A stretch of DNA of 64,000 nt from Tetraselmis striata (GCA_006384855.1 VCJN01000371.1:50519-114518), one strand, 5' to 3'; shown: positions 1 to 11,729, counted from the first letter of the stretch. The notes: a model not told the origin generated them from the letters alone. Numbers and translations are program-made.

Positions 1-1277
1 ACATACAGGGCTCCTCCATCACAGGGACACTGCCGGTGTGTGCCTGGCGGAAGGCAGCACATTCACATCGGCGCCTGCATTGAATATCGGCGGGCATTGG
101 GCCCTGTCTTGCTTGTGCCATGATGCGTGCTGTGCGGAGCTGTGCAACGCTATCGAATGGAAGCAGGCTTGAAAGAAGAGTTAATCTCTGACAAACCTTT
201 TTCTCACCTCTCATTTTTTCCTGCTACAGCCATCGTGGAATTCAGGCATGACTACCTTGGAGCGTCTGGACCTCCGTGGAAGCCGCCAGCTCCCGAGCTC
301 AGGGCCAGGACAAGGTCGCCCAGGGGGTGATGCTGCCTCTTCTGGCAAGCAACAAGCCCCAATCTGTGACACTGGACTGCACGCGGGTACCCGGCTTGGC
401 CAAGTCGCCCTCATCGACCCGTGTCCCTGAGCACGCTGTCCGCCAAGCACGACAATTCTTCACCGCCCCGCCCTACATATCTGACTACCAAGACCCGCTG
501 TCCTCAGCTGCCTCGAGGATCTCTGCTATCAGTTCACCATTGTAGAACTTGAATAGTGCATAAATTTTTCTGTGTCAAGCCTGGCGAGTCGACTTATGAC
601 TTTGTGCAACTAGTGTCCCATGTCTGAAATAAGTACATTGCGCTGTAGCTAGTTATCCATATGTAGTACCGCCTACCCGCCATTATCAGTGGCATCCAGT
701 GCCGGTCTACTGCGACAATGCAATATGCCATGGCGGTACATGTACCTGAGACCATGCCATTCTTTGCCCTCGTAATTCAAATGAAGGCGCCGTCCTTCTC
801 TTCTGAAATCGACACGTTTCTAACCCTGGCATCCTCAGACTTCTGTTCGCATTGGCCTACTGTGGTTATGTTTCACTTCTTGACCAAGATACCAGGCAAG
901 CTACATCACTGCACGGTGTCGCCTGCCTGCTTCTAAAGCCACAACATTAACAACTTCTGAGAGAGCCTGACGCGATGATGTGAATCATATGCTGGTGAGA
1001 ACTGGTGCAGAAGCAGCTGTGGATGTCATGTTCCAGAATGCTTTTACATTTTATCAAAGGCTCCACATACGTATTAAGGACCGTGCCAGGAGGCCAGAAT
1101 GCCCTTCTAGGAGCTCAGAATGAGGACGGGCGCTACATCTTACAGATGACGCGCCAGATCCGGTGGAGGTGTATCTGCAAATCTGAAGGCTGAAAGCGCC
1201 TGGTGTACGTGAGATTACGGAATTCGAATTCGGGTTTTCAGGGCAGGGAGATGCCTGGACAACAGCGACAGGTTATA
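1..1277. other. No recognised gene; left edge
   Basis: Several short open frames overlap here, but none resembles a protein I know. A good 3' splice-site-like stretch (pyrimidine run ending in CTGCTACAG) ends at 229. The sequence from 230 to about 545 is GC-richer and could be the last exon of a gene entering from the left. All three frames close quickly (249, 330 and 430-545), so I cannot choose one. 550-1277 looks like ordinary non-coding DNA plus the 3' flank of the kinase. Confidence 0.3.
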
Positions 1278-1282
1278 TTACA
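1278..1282 (-). promoter_or_regulatory. Polyadenylation signal TGTAA for the kinase
   Basis: Read on the minus strand this is TGTAA, about 70 bases past the kinase stop codon. TGTAA is the usual poly(A) signal of chlorophyte algae. Position and strand fit, but a 5-mer alone is weak evidence. Confidence 0.4.
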
Positions 1283-1352
1283 ATACATGGGTGTACATTG
1301 AGAGACGACAAGTAATCGGCCTGAGCAGAGCAGAGATGGCGACAGATCTAGC

Positions 1353-1975
1353 TCACTCTTGAAGCCAGGAGTGCTCCAGCGCAGCGAGGGCCGTGGGCCG
1401 CTTTTTTGGTTCCACCTGCAGCAGCAGCTTCACGAATTCCTTGGCGCTGTCGCTGACGAGTTCCCAGGCAGGGTCTTGCATGCTAAAGGCGCCTTGTCTG
1501 ATGTCTCGCACGAGACTCTTTAGGACGCGCGCTTGAAAGGGCGGGGCGCCACTGAGGAGCGTGAATATAAGGCAGCCGACGGACCACACGTCTGGGCTCG
1601 AACCGTATGACGCGTTCCGCTGCAGCACCTCCGGTGCTGTGCACGCAGGCGTGCCGCAGCTCTCGGTCAGGAAGGGCTCACTCTCCGATAGCTGTCCGGA
1701 CAGCCCGAAGTCGACAATTTTGATAGAGCAGGGGTCCAGGTTGCACGACAGGACCAAGTTCTCTAACTTGAGGTCGCGGTGAACCACGCCCTTTGCGTGG
1801 CAGTGTGCGAGCGCCGACAGAACGTTCCTTGCTATCTGACGGCAGTCGTCCTCTGCGTAGCTCCCGCGGTCTGCCACGCACTCGAGAAGATGTTCGCCGA
1901 CCAGGAGCTCGGTGATCAAGGCAACACCCGCGTCGTCGTCGAAGTACTCCCTGGGGCGAAGCACGTTGGCATGGT
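1353..1975 (-). CDS. Protein kinase, CAMK-like, C-terminal exon (partial)
   Basis: Ser/Thr protein kinase catalytic domain from the end of helix C to the end of the C-lobe. Seen in order: LDHANVL, the hinge region (ALITELLVGE), catalytic loop HRDLKLENL, IVDFGLSG (DFG), GTPACTAPEVL (APE), DVWSVGCLIFTLLSGAPPF (subdomain IX), KKRPTALAALEHSWL (subdomain XI, a CAMK-like ending) and a stop after WLQE. The Asp residues of HRD and DFG are present. The activation segment has Cys where most kinases have Tyr (GTPxYxAPE). The glycine loop and the VAIK lysine are absent. The exon probably starts after an AG at 1976-1977, and a dispersed repeat begins about 15 bases further out. The N-lobe is therefore either in an exon beyond the repeat (none found) or lost. 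Substrate unknown. Confidence 0.85.
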
Positions 1976-1989
1976 CTAGTTGTATTTAT

Positions 1990-2140
1990 AAACGCAGGGC
2001 TCGCGAGCGACGATGGGGCAGCCCGTACTAAAAACCCGGTGGTACAGTTCCTAACTGGTTAAAACCAATAACAGACCGTATGGGTCGCACTAGGACAGTT
2101 AAGGTTGGTAGGAAACCCCATAAACACGTTTAGAACAGAA
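1990..2140 (+). repeat. Dispersed repeat family A, fragment
   Basis: About 150 bp closely matching parts of 17,500-17,660, 58,865-59,015 and 60,835-60,980. Shared words include GATGGGGCAGCCCGTACTA and CCCATAAACACGTTTAGAAC. The match starts inside the family's sequence, so this copy is truncated, and its edge abuts the kinase exon. Confidence 0.85.
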
Positions 2141-4022
2141 ATACGGGGTTGGGAGGATGATCGGGGGGTGACTAAGGTTTTCAATTTCCCGCGTTGTTTT
2201 TTTCTAGGCTTGCTTGCATGTTTTCGACATGAAATGTCCATTTTTAGGGTTTGCTGGAAAAGATGGCCGGACAAAGTTCTTGAGTTTGACCCTAAAATGT
2301 CTAGGTTAAAGCTGGGGCTGGCTGGGTTTCAAGGGTTTCTCAAAAAGGTGGCCCAGCGCCATCATGTTCGTCTTCAACAACCGCATCGGACTGTCTGGGT
2401 GGAAAGCCCCTAGTTATACAACTATATGTGGGAAATTGCATGCCCCCATAACCCCTAGCCTCGCTTATCACATCTTATTTAAAACCGTGATATCGCATCT
2501 TCACGATATTCCGTGGTGTTTCCTGCTACACATTCCCCGTACACTTACACCTACAATCCCCAATTTCTCAAACGGCCGAGTGGGTTTTCCTGCCTTCTAT
2601 ATGCCCTAATAGAGCACAACAAAATGTCCCATTTCCGTCATATAATATAAAACGGTTGAAAATGACTAAGTAACGGGCTGAAAACTGCAAGTCGCATGAT
2701 CAGCCCCCCAGCCTCGCTCGTACCGGTACTTCTCCCGTACGAATATTGCTTGTACTGCACATGTTCTAATAGCGAAAAAATGCCAAAAGAAGAATTCGCC
2801 CCTTCTCATGCGGGAGAAAGGCCGCTAGATCGGGAGAAATATTATGGGAGTGATATTATACTAAGTGACTTCGTGGTTCCCTTGGCTCCTTCTTGGTTCT
2901 TGGCTCCCTGTCCTCCTGCTCGACCTTGGTTTCAGGCTTATGTCTCTCTTTTGTTGGCAACCTTTCATAGTTGCTGTTAGTTCTGTTGTAGTGCGCTTTT
3001 GTGAAAGCCCTGATGTAAATAAAACCAGCAATATTATAGGAGCCTATTTCTCCCGATGAAGAAGTGTTTCTCCTGCCGGAGAAATAGCGACCTAGGACAT
3101 CTTGCTTTCCTGCCTTCCCACGGGCGCGCAGTACGCATCCCGTTGTCATGCATCGGCTTGTCGTTGAGGCGCCAAGCACAACCCGACGGGACGATGCCAG
3201 TCCCACGCCCCCACGACGGCGCGACGGCGCGGAGGATGCGTAGCCGCCGCAACCCGCGGCCTCCCCCTCTTCCCCCCCTAGTCGACCGGAACCGTCACCT
3301 ACTAGCTTCGTCTCGTATAGCTAGCCTGCGGGTAAGGTCGGGAACTTGGCGAGTCGCGGCCGTCTTGGTCGTGGGTCATCGCGACTACTCCTCTCTACCA
3401 TGATTAACTACCTTGATTCCACCGCTTTCCCTCCTTGTCCCAATTCTGCCCGCGCAGTCCTAGCCCTACTGTCAACGGGTCATATGCATAGTCAGCAGAC
3501 GTATCGTGAGGCGGGGCGGAGACCGGCCACATATGATCGGTTTGGTGGGCGGAGTTAGTCGATTCCATCCATAGCCAACCCCCCTAATACTGGATGGCAC
3601 TGTCTGACTCCAGCGGCTCCGTTTCTCGGTTTCTCCCGGGATCCGGGAGGAATCACGAATAATTCTAATGCCAGCAACATTGGTGCTACATCTCCGGCAC
3701 GAATGCAGTATTTGCACAGTATTTCTCCCTGAGGTAGTACACGGAGGCGCAGAAATATGGCTATTTCTCTGCTTTCTCCCTTTCTCCCTTCATTCCAACA
3801 TGGGCCTAATAAGGGCGGTTTCTTTCTTAATATTTATGTTGTCGCTACTCGTAGTCGGCTCAGTACCGAACGGCTCGCTGTACCGCACGCGCGCGCGGGG
3901 GGCCGATGATTTATTGAAGTTCTTGAGTTGTTAAAACCCCTTCATGAATTTTGACGCCTGTAGTACTTGCGTGTGAGCAGGTGCTGCGGGCACACAAATA
4001 ATATCATGATGGATAGGGGCTG
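2141..4022. other. Repeat-rich non-coding stretch
   Basis: No gene recognised. It holds a copy of a 100-bp repeat (2919-3015) and several short inverted repeats built on GAGAAATA/TTTCTCCC (for example 3045-3105). The frames around 3050-3400 are Arg/Pro-rich without domain character. Confidence 0.4.
2919..3015 (+). repeat. 100-bp dispersed repeat B, copy 1
   Basis: Runs from CTCGACCTTGGTTTCAGG to AAGCCCTGATGTAA. It is closely similar over its length to the reverse complements of 40188-40287 and 42342-42443, which lie in two PHYLLO introns. This copy is not in a recognised gene. Confidence 0.9.
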
Positions 4023-4024
4023 TA

Positions 4025-4982
4025 TGACACGGGACGTGCTCCACCGGTAGACCGCTCTACCGCCGTAATTTCTACACGCACAGCGCGCTACGTCGCAAAA
4101 AGCAAATAATTGGCGACTAGCCAATCACCATGTAGTATTTTCACTTTTTTAGTTCCTTTTTGAGCCCTCAGAACGGTATGACACGGGACCAGCTCTACCG
4201 GTCAAAGTAGAGCTACCGCCCTACCGAGCATCGCATCACCAACCCCACTTGCTGCTCGGTCTCCGGGGCTCAAGTCGGTTGAGCGCTCTCCACCCGCGGC
4301 ATGAGATCCGGAGGGAGACGGGTCAGCGAGGCCAGCGGGGCGATGCCCTTCCGGTCGAAACACGCTAGGAGGCAGCGCCCCGCTGGGCGCACCGGATGGC
4401 GAGACGTGCCGCTCGGACAACGGCATGGCGCCTGGCGCCCTCGGCGCCCGGTGCCCTCGGCGCCCAAAACGCCGAGTTGGCGCCATTGCCAAGGCGCACT
4501 GTCTGCGGGCGAACGGGCAGTGGCCCTCCGGATGCGAAGATGCCTAGCAAGGGGATAGGCAGGATTCAAACGCTTGCATGGCGAGATCGGCCGGGTGGAG
4601 ACATAGGACACGCTTGACTGGCCGCTTGACCGGCCGCCCGTGGCTCCTTGCGGGGCGATTCCGGGCGAGCAACCATGGCCGTGAGGTGTGGAATCCGTGT
4701 ACCGCCCGCGCGAAGTTTCGGTGGGTCTACAGGGAGCGGCGGGCGAGGGCTAGCGCGATGAAGATGGATTCGCCAACGACGGGGTGCCGTGTTCGAAATC
4801 GAGCGGTATAGCGGCAGAGCGGGGGTGGCATCGGTAGCTAGAAATGCTAGAAATGCTAGACCGGTCTACCGCTCTAGGGGTGACCGCTCCACGGCCGAAT
4901 TGCACTTTTTGCGACGTGGCGCGCTGTGCGTGTAGAAATTGCGGCGGTAGAGCGGTCTACTGGTAGGGCACGTCCCGTGTCA
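4025..4982. mobile_element. Non-autonomous inverted-repeat DNA transposon (MITE-like)
   Basis: The ends are inverted repeats of about 80 bp: 4025-4103 (TGACACGGGACGTGC..., through GCGCGCTACGTCGCAAAAAG) is matched in reverse by 4903-4982. The element is flanked by TA on both sides (4023-4024, 4983-4984), as expected for a TA-targeting superfamily such as Tc1/mariner. A second partial copy of the same terminus starts internally at 4179. The interior is GC-rich (4260-4800), and its frames show no transposase. I infer mobilisation by an enzyme encoded elsewhere. Confidence 0.85.
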
Positions 4983-4984
4983 TA

Positions 4985-6992
4985 CATGCCCAAGCTGGGA
5001 CGCTCCATGACTGTCCGGTCTGCATGGGTGGGAGGGACGGGGCGGAGACACGAGGCATGCCTGTGTGTGGTAGAAAAGATTGTGTTTGCATGCCTGATGG
5101 CGGCGGCGGAAGTAGAAGCGGCGTGCGATAGCTATCGCTTTCTGATGACAGACCAAGGAATTCAATGTCCGTATGAATCATGTCTCTTGTCATGCATAAG
5201 CGTTGTGAGTCTACGTGGCAGCCCATGGTGCGCGAACGGTAGATGATGACAAGGATTATTTGATGACGCCCTGTCCGTACGATATGGCTCTAAATTAAGT
5301 CAAAGCAATGCTATACGATAGTAGCAATATATACGGCCAGCGCAAATTTTATGTATGGCCAGCACAAATTTTTACAGCATATATAACCGCCATATCAGCA
5401 CTTCAGGCCATCATCACTTCAATCACCGGCTTTTTTAGTGTCTGAACGCTCCCAAGGAAATTCGCGCGTGGGGCGGGGGGGGGGGGGGGGGGGGGGGGGG
5501 TGAGTAGAAAGCCCAAATAGTCGCAAAAAGTCGGAACCGCTACCAGGACTTCGCAAAGTATTAATCCACTAGCGACTATTAGCGACTATCGCTACATCGT
5601 CGTCGCCACGCGTTTTTCCCGTGGCGAAATGCCCGGAACCGTTCCTGCTAACGATGCACGCTCGGCGCGTACCGAAATGCCCGTGTACCTGCCTGCCCCG
5701 GTGCCCGTCCCGCCTCTCTCTCGCCGGCAAACAAAAGCCCTACAGGTACGGTACCGGTCCCGATCGTCAGGGTTCGGAGTATCCACCAGCATATCTAGAT
5801 ACGTCGTATCACGTGTGTTCATACGCCGGGGTCGTGTATACGTGCCGTATACGGCGTATCCACATACGCACGTATCCTTGCCTACGAGGATACGAAATAT
5901 CCGACGTATCCTTGGCGTTTGGTGTTTCGAGCAGGCCCGTCAGGGTGGCTTTTAGTCATATATTGAGAATTATAGCGAGAGGTTTGAATTGCACGGGGCT
6001 AAGTACGATGGGTGTTACCCGACGTTACAAATTCTGCCGTACGCGGCTAGGACGCTACCGTACTGCCGTGTGCCGTCCATCCCTCACCCCTCGCTATGTG
6101 ACGCCCCGCGACGCAGCGGTGTCTCCACTTTCTGCCTTTGCGCCAGCTTCCACCTAGCACAACCCACCCTTCCCAACCCTTTCATGCGTGCTTTGGGGCA
6201 TGAGCCCCTGTGCCAAACATTGTAATAGTTCTGACACCTTTTTGGCAGATGATGGGGACCGGATACGAGGTGCTGATGGTAAAGGGTTTCAAAAGGAGGG
6301 GGCTATGTGGTATCCCGAAAAGGTGCCTTGGCTTGTATTACAATGTTTTCTAAGGCAGGAGCCTGTCGGCAGCCCGCAAGAACGGAAAGCACGAAGTGCG
6401 GGGGGCGGGGGGGGGGGGGGGGGGGGGGGGGACGCGGCCCGCCACATGGTAGGCGGGGCGCGAAGATGGAAGATGGGGACAGCAAATAGCCCGCTAGTTT
6501 TAATAAGAATTCTACCTCGAGTGGGGTCGACTCGCAGCATAAGTAAACTCGTACGGCTTGGGACCCTCCGCCCACAACGTCATCGCCTCATGGAAGGGCA
6601 ACTCCATTGCGGCGCACATCCCACGCATCGTGCCCCCCCCCCCCCCCCCCCCCCCCGCACACACACACTCAGATCACTAAGCAATCGCATCGGCCATTAG
6701 CAATCTGTAATCCTTAATGGGTGTGATCACCCACATGTCTTGATTCACTCTATCTGCCATCTTGCCAATATCTTGCACTACCCTAGCTAGGACTTGCATG
6801 AATGCATCGGACGCAGCAACGCAGCTAAAAGACACTACTGGAATAACATGTGACATATCCCTCACCTTACTTTGCACAGTGTTGAACGACTAAGTGCGGA
6901 AGCTAGGATATTGTGGGGGAGGGGGGTTAGTATACCATGTAATTGAATCGGGATTGCATCATCACAAACATTCCTCATTGCTATCTTGCCCT
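4985..6992. other. No recognised gene; homopolymers and one unrecognised ORF
   Basis: Contains a 26-G run (5475-5500), a G run near 6412-6430, a C run near 6632-6655 and, at 5740-5910, many short near-palindromic repeats of CGTATAC/GTATCC type. A 67-codon minus frame at 6677-6877 (VVSFSCVAASDAFMQVLARV...) looks protein-like but I do not recognise it. It could be a remnant of a transposon gene. Confidence 0.3.
5475..5500 (+). repeat. Poly-G tract (26 G)
   Basis: Uninterrupted G run following GGGC. One of the longer intergenic examples of the homopolymer class seen throughout the window. Confidence 0.9.
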
Positions 6993-7254
6993 CATGACAG
7001 TGCTATCCTGGCTATGCCCATCTTGACATGCACACACGACAGTTCTTTATAGCGTAAACGCACTCCGTCAACTTTCAGGAATGGGGCGCTAAAAAAAATG
7101 GGGGCACCTAAAACACATGACATGCCCACATGACAGTTGTCGGTGCTATCCTGGCTTGCCCATCCTGACATGCCGACATGACGGTTCTTTATAGCGTAAA
7201 TGCACACCATCAACTTGCATTAATGGGGCGCTCAAGAAAAGGGGGACACCTAAA
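6993..7254 (+). repeat. Two-copy direct repeat, period about 136 bp
   Basis: CATGACAG...TGCTATCCTGGCT...GTTCTTTATAGCGTAAA...CAAC...AATGGGGCGCT...ACCTAAA occurs twice in tandem (from 6993 and from 7129), with scattered substitutions and small indels. No coding potential seen. Confidence 0.8.
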
Positions 7255-8562
7255 GCACTAAAATGTGATGGCCTTAGTCTATAGTAATTAGACGCCACGC
7301 GTGCGCGACACGAGGAGCGCGCTATGCGGTATACCAGTAGTAAGACGGACTACGAGCAGAAATAAATACTCGCAATCATCCACCGCGCTGAAAGCATCGG
7401 AACACGCGAAGCGACAAATCGTCACCACGTACCGTAACGATCTACCACAGAGGACCTTTCCGATTGTCCTTTTCTAGTGATTTCCTGATATCGCCTTGTG
7501 CAGCTAGCTCATGTAATTACACCTTCCCACAAAAGTCTTGCCCCCCTTGTCAAGCATCAATTGTATATTGGCCCATTATGAGCCCTCACCTTCGTTTCCG
7601 GCCGCGCCCTTCCATGTATCATACGTGAACACGACATCATGCGTGGAGGGAGCACTAAGTGGCGTTTGTTGGGCTCTCGTTGTAAAAGCCATAGGTGTGC
7701 ATGTCATTGTTCAAGGTTAGTAATGAATTTGATAACCCAATGTCACGAGGGCGCGAATTTTTATATCGCACGTATATGCGTTCTATCTGTACGGATGCGC
7801 GCCAAGAGTTAGCTCTACCATCGTAGAGCACATTCACAAAGGCGCGCTCTCCCCACCGTCGGCATGCAAGCAAGTGAGCAGTTCCCGCAAAACGACCAAT
7901 ACTGCGATAAGGGTTGCTCAAAAGCCAGCCCGCCTGCAACTGATGTCCGCATTCAATGCGCCTTTGGTAGAGCTAGCCGGGCTTTAGCCCATACTGCGCA
8001 GGGGTGCAACCCCCGAGTGAGCGGGTGGGTCCATACGGTCACCTGCTAGGGAATCGTCCAGGGTATGTGGTAGTGCTGGCCATCAATACGCTCCCATATT
8101 ATGCCGTTGGGCTGCGCCTAGCGGGCCCCTAATCAGGGAAAATCCGCCCGCGCGGGGCGAGTACATCGCCTTTTTATCGGGATGCGGGTCGCGCGGTAAG
8201 CCACTGTACTAGGGTTTGTTGGAGAACCTAAAAATATGTGCATCGGGCGCCCCCTAACCCCCTCTCGGTTATATTTCCACCAAGGGGCCCGGCAGGGTTC
8301 GAGCCTGCGCAGAGCGGAATCACGAGCGTGACAGGCAGGCCCCCCCTCCGCCACCTATCACATCTCAAGCCGCTGATGAATATTCTAAGTTAATTATATA
8401 TCATAAAAATGCGCCATTGTACCACTCGGCGGTCGCGCCGCCGGTGCTGACGTGGCGATATGAACAGAAAGGTCAAGACTCACGAGGGGGACTGTACAAT
8501 ATATTTACATGAGCTAGCAGCAGAAGCAAGGCGATATCGGACATCACCAAAAAAAAAAACAA
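7255..8562. other. No recognised gene
   Basis: Mixed-composition DNA with stops in all frames every 60-90 codons and no recognisable product. It contains a weak tRNA-like remnant near 8283-8358 (separate entry) and an A/T-rich patch at 8380-8410. Confidence 0.35.
8283..8358 (-). tRNA. tRNA-like remnant (low confidence)
   Basis: Read on the minus strand there is a box-A-like TGGCGGAGGGG and a good T-arm/box B (GCAGG CTCGAAC CCTGC). A 7-bp acceptor-like pairing (GGGCCTG with CGGGCCC) can be drawn, but the space between would be too short for normal D and anticodon arms. I read it as a decayed tRNA or the head of a tRNA-derived SINE. tRNAscan-SE would decide. Confidence 0.25.
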
Positions 8563-9088
8563 TCAGAAAGTTCCTCTACAGCGACTGCAAGGTGGAAGTA
8601 GTAACATGAGAAGACGCAGAATGGGCACGAGCACACGCATCAGACTTGGCCATCTGCACACCGGCAGAGAGAATGCCGCCCCGGGTACCATGCACGCAAG
8701 CCGAGACCCGCTGCAACAGCCCCCGCCGTGTGCGCGACAGGTGACGGCGGAACTCAGCAGGCTGGCTAGCGACAAAGTTCCGAAGTGTCTGAACGGATTG
8801 ACCACGAAGAAAGCAAGAGGTCGGAAGGACCTCCAAGGAAGTTGCGGACAGCCAACACCACCGCGAAGATGTAGACCAGCACCGTCAAAGCGGACTTCCC
8901 GAGACGGCCGCGGTCCTCAACCACAAAAAGGGTAGTACCGGTGAACACCCTGCACTGGGGCGGAAGACGCCCGGTCCGCTGCCAACTTACCCTGCTGCGC
9001 CTCGGTCGCCGCGATTCCCGGGGTGCACCAGCGGGGGTCGTTGCTCCAAGTGGGGGTCGTGGAGGACACGCCCGCGAAGTCGATCATG
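8563..9088 (-). pseudogene. Possible broken gene beside a transposon, unrecognised
   Basis: On the minus strand three overlapping frames in succession look protein-like: ...YMIDFAGVSSTTPTW... and PGIAATEAQQGKLAAD... (9117-8917), then VVEDRGRLGKSALTVLVYIF (8948-8766), with a hydrophobic segment suggesting a membrane helix, then QTLRNFVASQPAEFRRH... (8836-8576). They would need frame changes to be one protein. I do not recognise a family. The TA target site of the 9091-11727 transposon lies in this reading frame, so the element may have interrupted it. Confidence 0.3.
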
Positions 9089-9090
9089 TA

Positions 9091-11727
9091 GCGAGAAAAG
9101 GCCCTATCTTTCAACATGCCCTATCATTCAACACTTTCCCTAGAAGCCCTAGCTGTCCAGCCGTTAGGCCACTACTAGGAGCTGTCTATGGCGCGTCCGA
9201 TAGCCCTTGAGTAGGGCTACCTTAGGGCGGAGGGCCGCCCCCGATGGACTTTCCTGGTGTGTGCCAGGCAGGGGTGAAGTGATGGTGGTCAGCATTTTTT
9301 TTCCGGGTCGCGGGAAAATACATACGGGCGCGCGTTTCAACACATCCGAATCATCCGGCTGCACGTGGCCGTGCGTCGCCACTAACTCTCACCACCGTCC
9401 TTGCAGTGCCGCTTAGAGGCCGTGGTAGTCGGTCAAGGCGGGGCGTGGCTGCCCAAGTCCCTGGGGGACGACATAGCCGGCTCGCCAGTCAGCCAGCTCG
9501 ATGGCGGGTTGGCCATCGCGCGCCGCGATGCGCGGTCGTACGAGGGAAATGTCGGGACAATTCTCAGCGCGCTCGTCTGGCCGCCCACCCAAGAAGCAGA
9601 CGGCAAGGCCGCCACCGACGCAAAACGTGGGCGAGGTCGACCCCGTAAAGAACCCCTCAGTCAGTCGAGTGACCCCTCTAACGCTCAAGATGACTACAAC
9701 GTCGGTGAGAAGGCGAAGCGCGCGCTGGAGCATGCTGTCAAACTTGTTCTTGCTGGTGTCTAAAAGCCGGCCAAAGCTGCAAAGAGCTGTGGCGTGAACA
9801 GAACGACGCTTATCACTGCTGTCAAGAGGGCGAGACAGGCTATGAAACATGGCAAGACTCATGTTGTTGCTGCTGGAACCCGCCCAACAACCATGACCAG
9901 TGAGGACGAATCGTCGCTGGCAAAGTACGTCCTGATCTGGGCAGACCGTGGGCTGGCGCTAAGCAAGCGAGCCGTCAAGAAGCACGCACTGGACATCATT
10001 AAAAGCCGTGGCTATGATAAAGACCATGTCGCCAAGATCTGGATCAAACGAGGGAAGATGTCTAGAAAATGGTTTCGCGGTTTCATGCGCCGCCACCCTG
10101 AGCCGCGAGCGCGGGTAGCTGACCGCTTTGACCCCAAGCGATGGCTTGTAACCAGAAAGGATATGCTCACACTGTACAATGCCATCGCTGAATTTGAGAA
10201 AGAACATGATACGCTAGATCCTAGCCGAATCTACAATCTAGATGAGACCTCTTTTAGACCTGATGGGAGAGTGGAGCGGGTCATCACCAGGAAGGGGGCC
10301 AAACGTACACACACGTTGCAGAACGCATCGCGGTTCTCCATCAGTAATCTATCTGTCATTGTCGCTGATGGCACACGGCTTCCACCTCTTCCACCTCCTT
10401 CCTCTTATTGTGAAGAGGAAAAACATGCCAGATTGGTGGGACAAGCTAGACTTATCAAACACCATTCTGAGGGACGCCGAGCTTACAACACAGAAGAATG
10501 CGTGGATGGACGGCGACCTCTACCACTACTGGGTAGAGACGGTGTTCCTGCCCTATACAGAGGAACTACGCCGCACATGCAAAATATTGCTGATCATTGA
10601 CAACTTCAGGTGAGTAAGCTAGCTTGCACTTAGCGACTTCTACCAGCTCAAAATATGGCATGGGAAACTTGCAATTATCATCTTAAATTTATGTGTGGAT
10701 TTTTATCCAGCGGGCACACTAGGGTTATTGCGGCGGAGTGCGCGCTGACTGCAACCCTCAGCGCAGAAGAGAGCCCTGACAACTCTGCGCATGCAACGCT
10801 CCAAGGAGTCTTGCAGGCTGCAGCAGGCGGCCAGCCCGAACCCAAGCTACCCAAGAAGGTGAGGCCAGCAACTTTGCAGAGGGCTGGCGCTGCCTTGGAG
10901 ACAGCAGCGAAGGCAGAAGAAAAGAAGGAGCAGCAAGTAAACAAGGCAGAGGAGGAGGTGGCGAACGCCAAGTGCCGCAAGACAGAGTTAGCCGAAGCCG
11001 TGGCTGAAGCTGAGCTAAGTGTGCTAGGTGCCCACGTCAAGGTTGCGGACGCTAAGATCGCCGCAGGGCAAGATTCAAGTGCGCGCGAGCGCCAAGATGC
11101 GCGTGACGAAATGCGCGTTTTTGATAGCAGCGACAGTGAGGAAGGCGAGGACGAGATAGAGAAGGAGGAAAAGGAGGATGGGGAACAGGGCGAGGACGAG
11201 CTGAACCCTGCCTACATAGATCAGGACGACGAGTGGTTGAACTGGTAGCAAGTAGGTGCTACGAATTTGTAAGGTTTAGCCCCCGCCCCCCCCCCCCCCC
11301 CTCCCAGCCCGAGATCCCACCCTCGTCCGCCGTCATCACCCACTCATCAAGTTAGCGTCCCCCAGCCCAGCATACGGACTCGCGGACTCAGAACCGGAGG
11401 GGGTGGGGGGGGGGGGGGGGGGGGCGCAGTACCAAGGCGGATAGAGCGGCGAGCACAGCAAGGAGGGCGGGCTCGGCGGAAATGTCGAAAGTGTTGAAAG
11501 ATAGGGCCGCCCGGGTTACTGCACCCCGGCCCTCACCCACACGGCTAGCCAATAGGCATGCAACCCTTACACGAGTACCATTGACCACGCCCGACCGCTC
11601 ACACCTAGGGTAATTCTAGGGCTTGGATCGGTGGGGTTTGTGCCAGTGCAGCTGCTTCCTGGGTCCTGTGGCAGGGCAGGTGGTGGCAGGAAGCCAAAAA
11701 TGTGTTGAAGATAGGGCCGTTTCTCGC
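9091..11727 (+). mobile_element. pogo/CENP-B-type DNA transposon, decayed
   Basis: Inverted terminal repeats: 9091-9115 (GCGAGAAAAGGCCCTATCTT...) against 11702-11727 read in reverse, flanked by TA at 9089-9090 and 11728-11729. TA targeting and the encoded HTH/DDE protein agree with the pogo branch of Tc1/mariner. A second internal pair of the subterminal sequence (9121-9145 and 11478-11503) repeats the CTATCTTTCAACACTTTC motif. It carries one transposase gene (separate entry), and G/C homopolymers at 11286-11302 and 11400-11424. Confidence 0.88.
9401..11248 (+). pseudogene. pogo-like transposase (DDE_1) with AT-hook, inactive
   Basis: In order: an AT-hook (KRGRGRPRKEP, near 9625-9660); a psq-type helix-turn-helix (EKAKRALEHAVKLVLAGV, then KPAKAAKSCGVNRTTL) split by one in-frame stop at 9761-9763; a CENP-B-type HTH (KSRGYDKDH, KWFRGFMRRHPEPRAR); and the first catalytic Asp in IYNLDETSF. 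A frame change near 10,370-10,430 separates this from WMDGDLYHYWVETVFLPYTE and the second Asp in LLIIDNF. A canonical intron (AG/GTGAGT at about 10,612 to TTTTTATCCAG at about 10,710) leads to a coiled-coil, acidic C-terminus ending DDEWLNW. The usual third acidic site (LQPLD-like) is not visible. The start is uncertain: the frame may begin at a splice acceptor near 9406. Confidence 0.85.
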
Positions 11728-11729
11728 TA

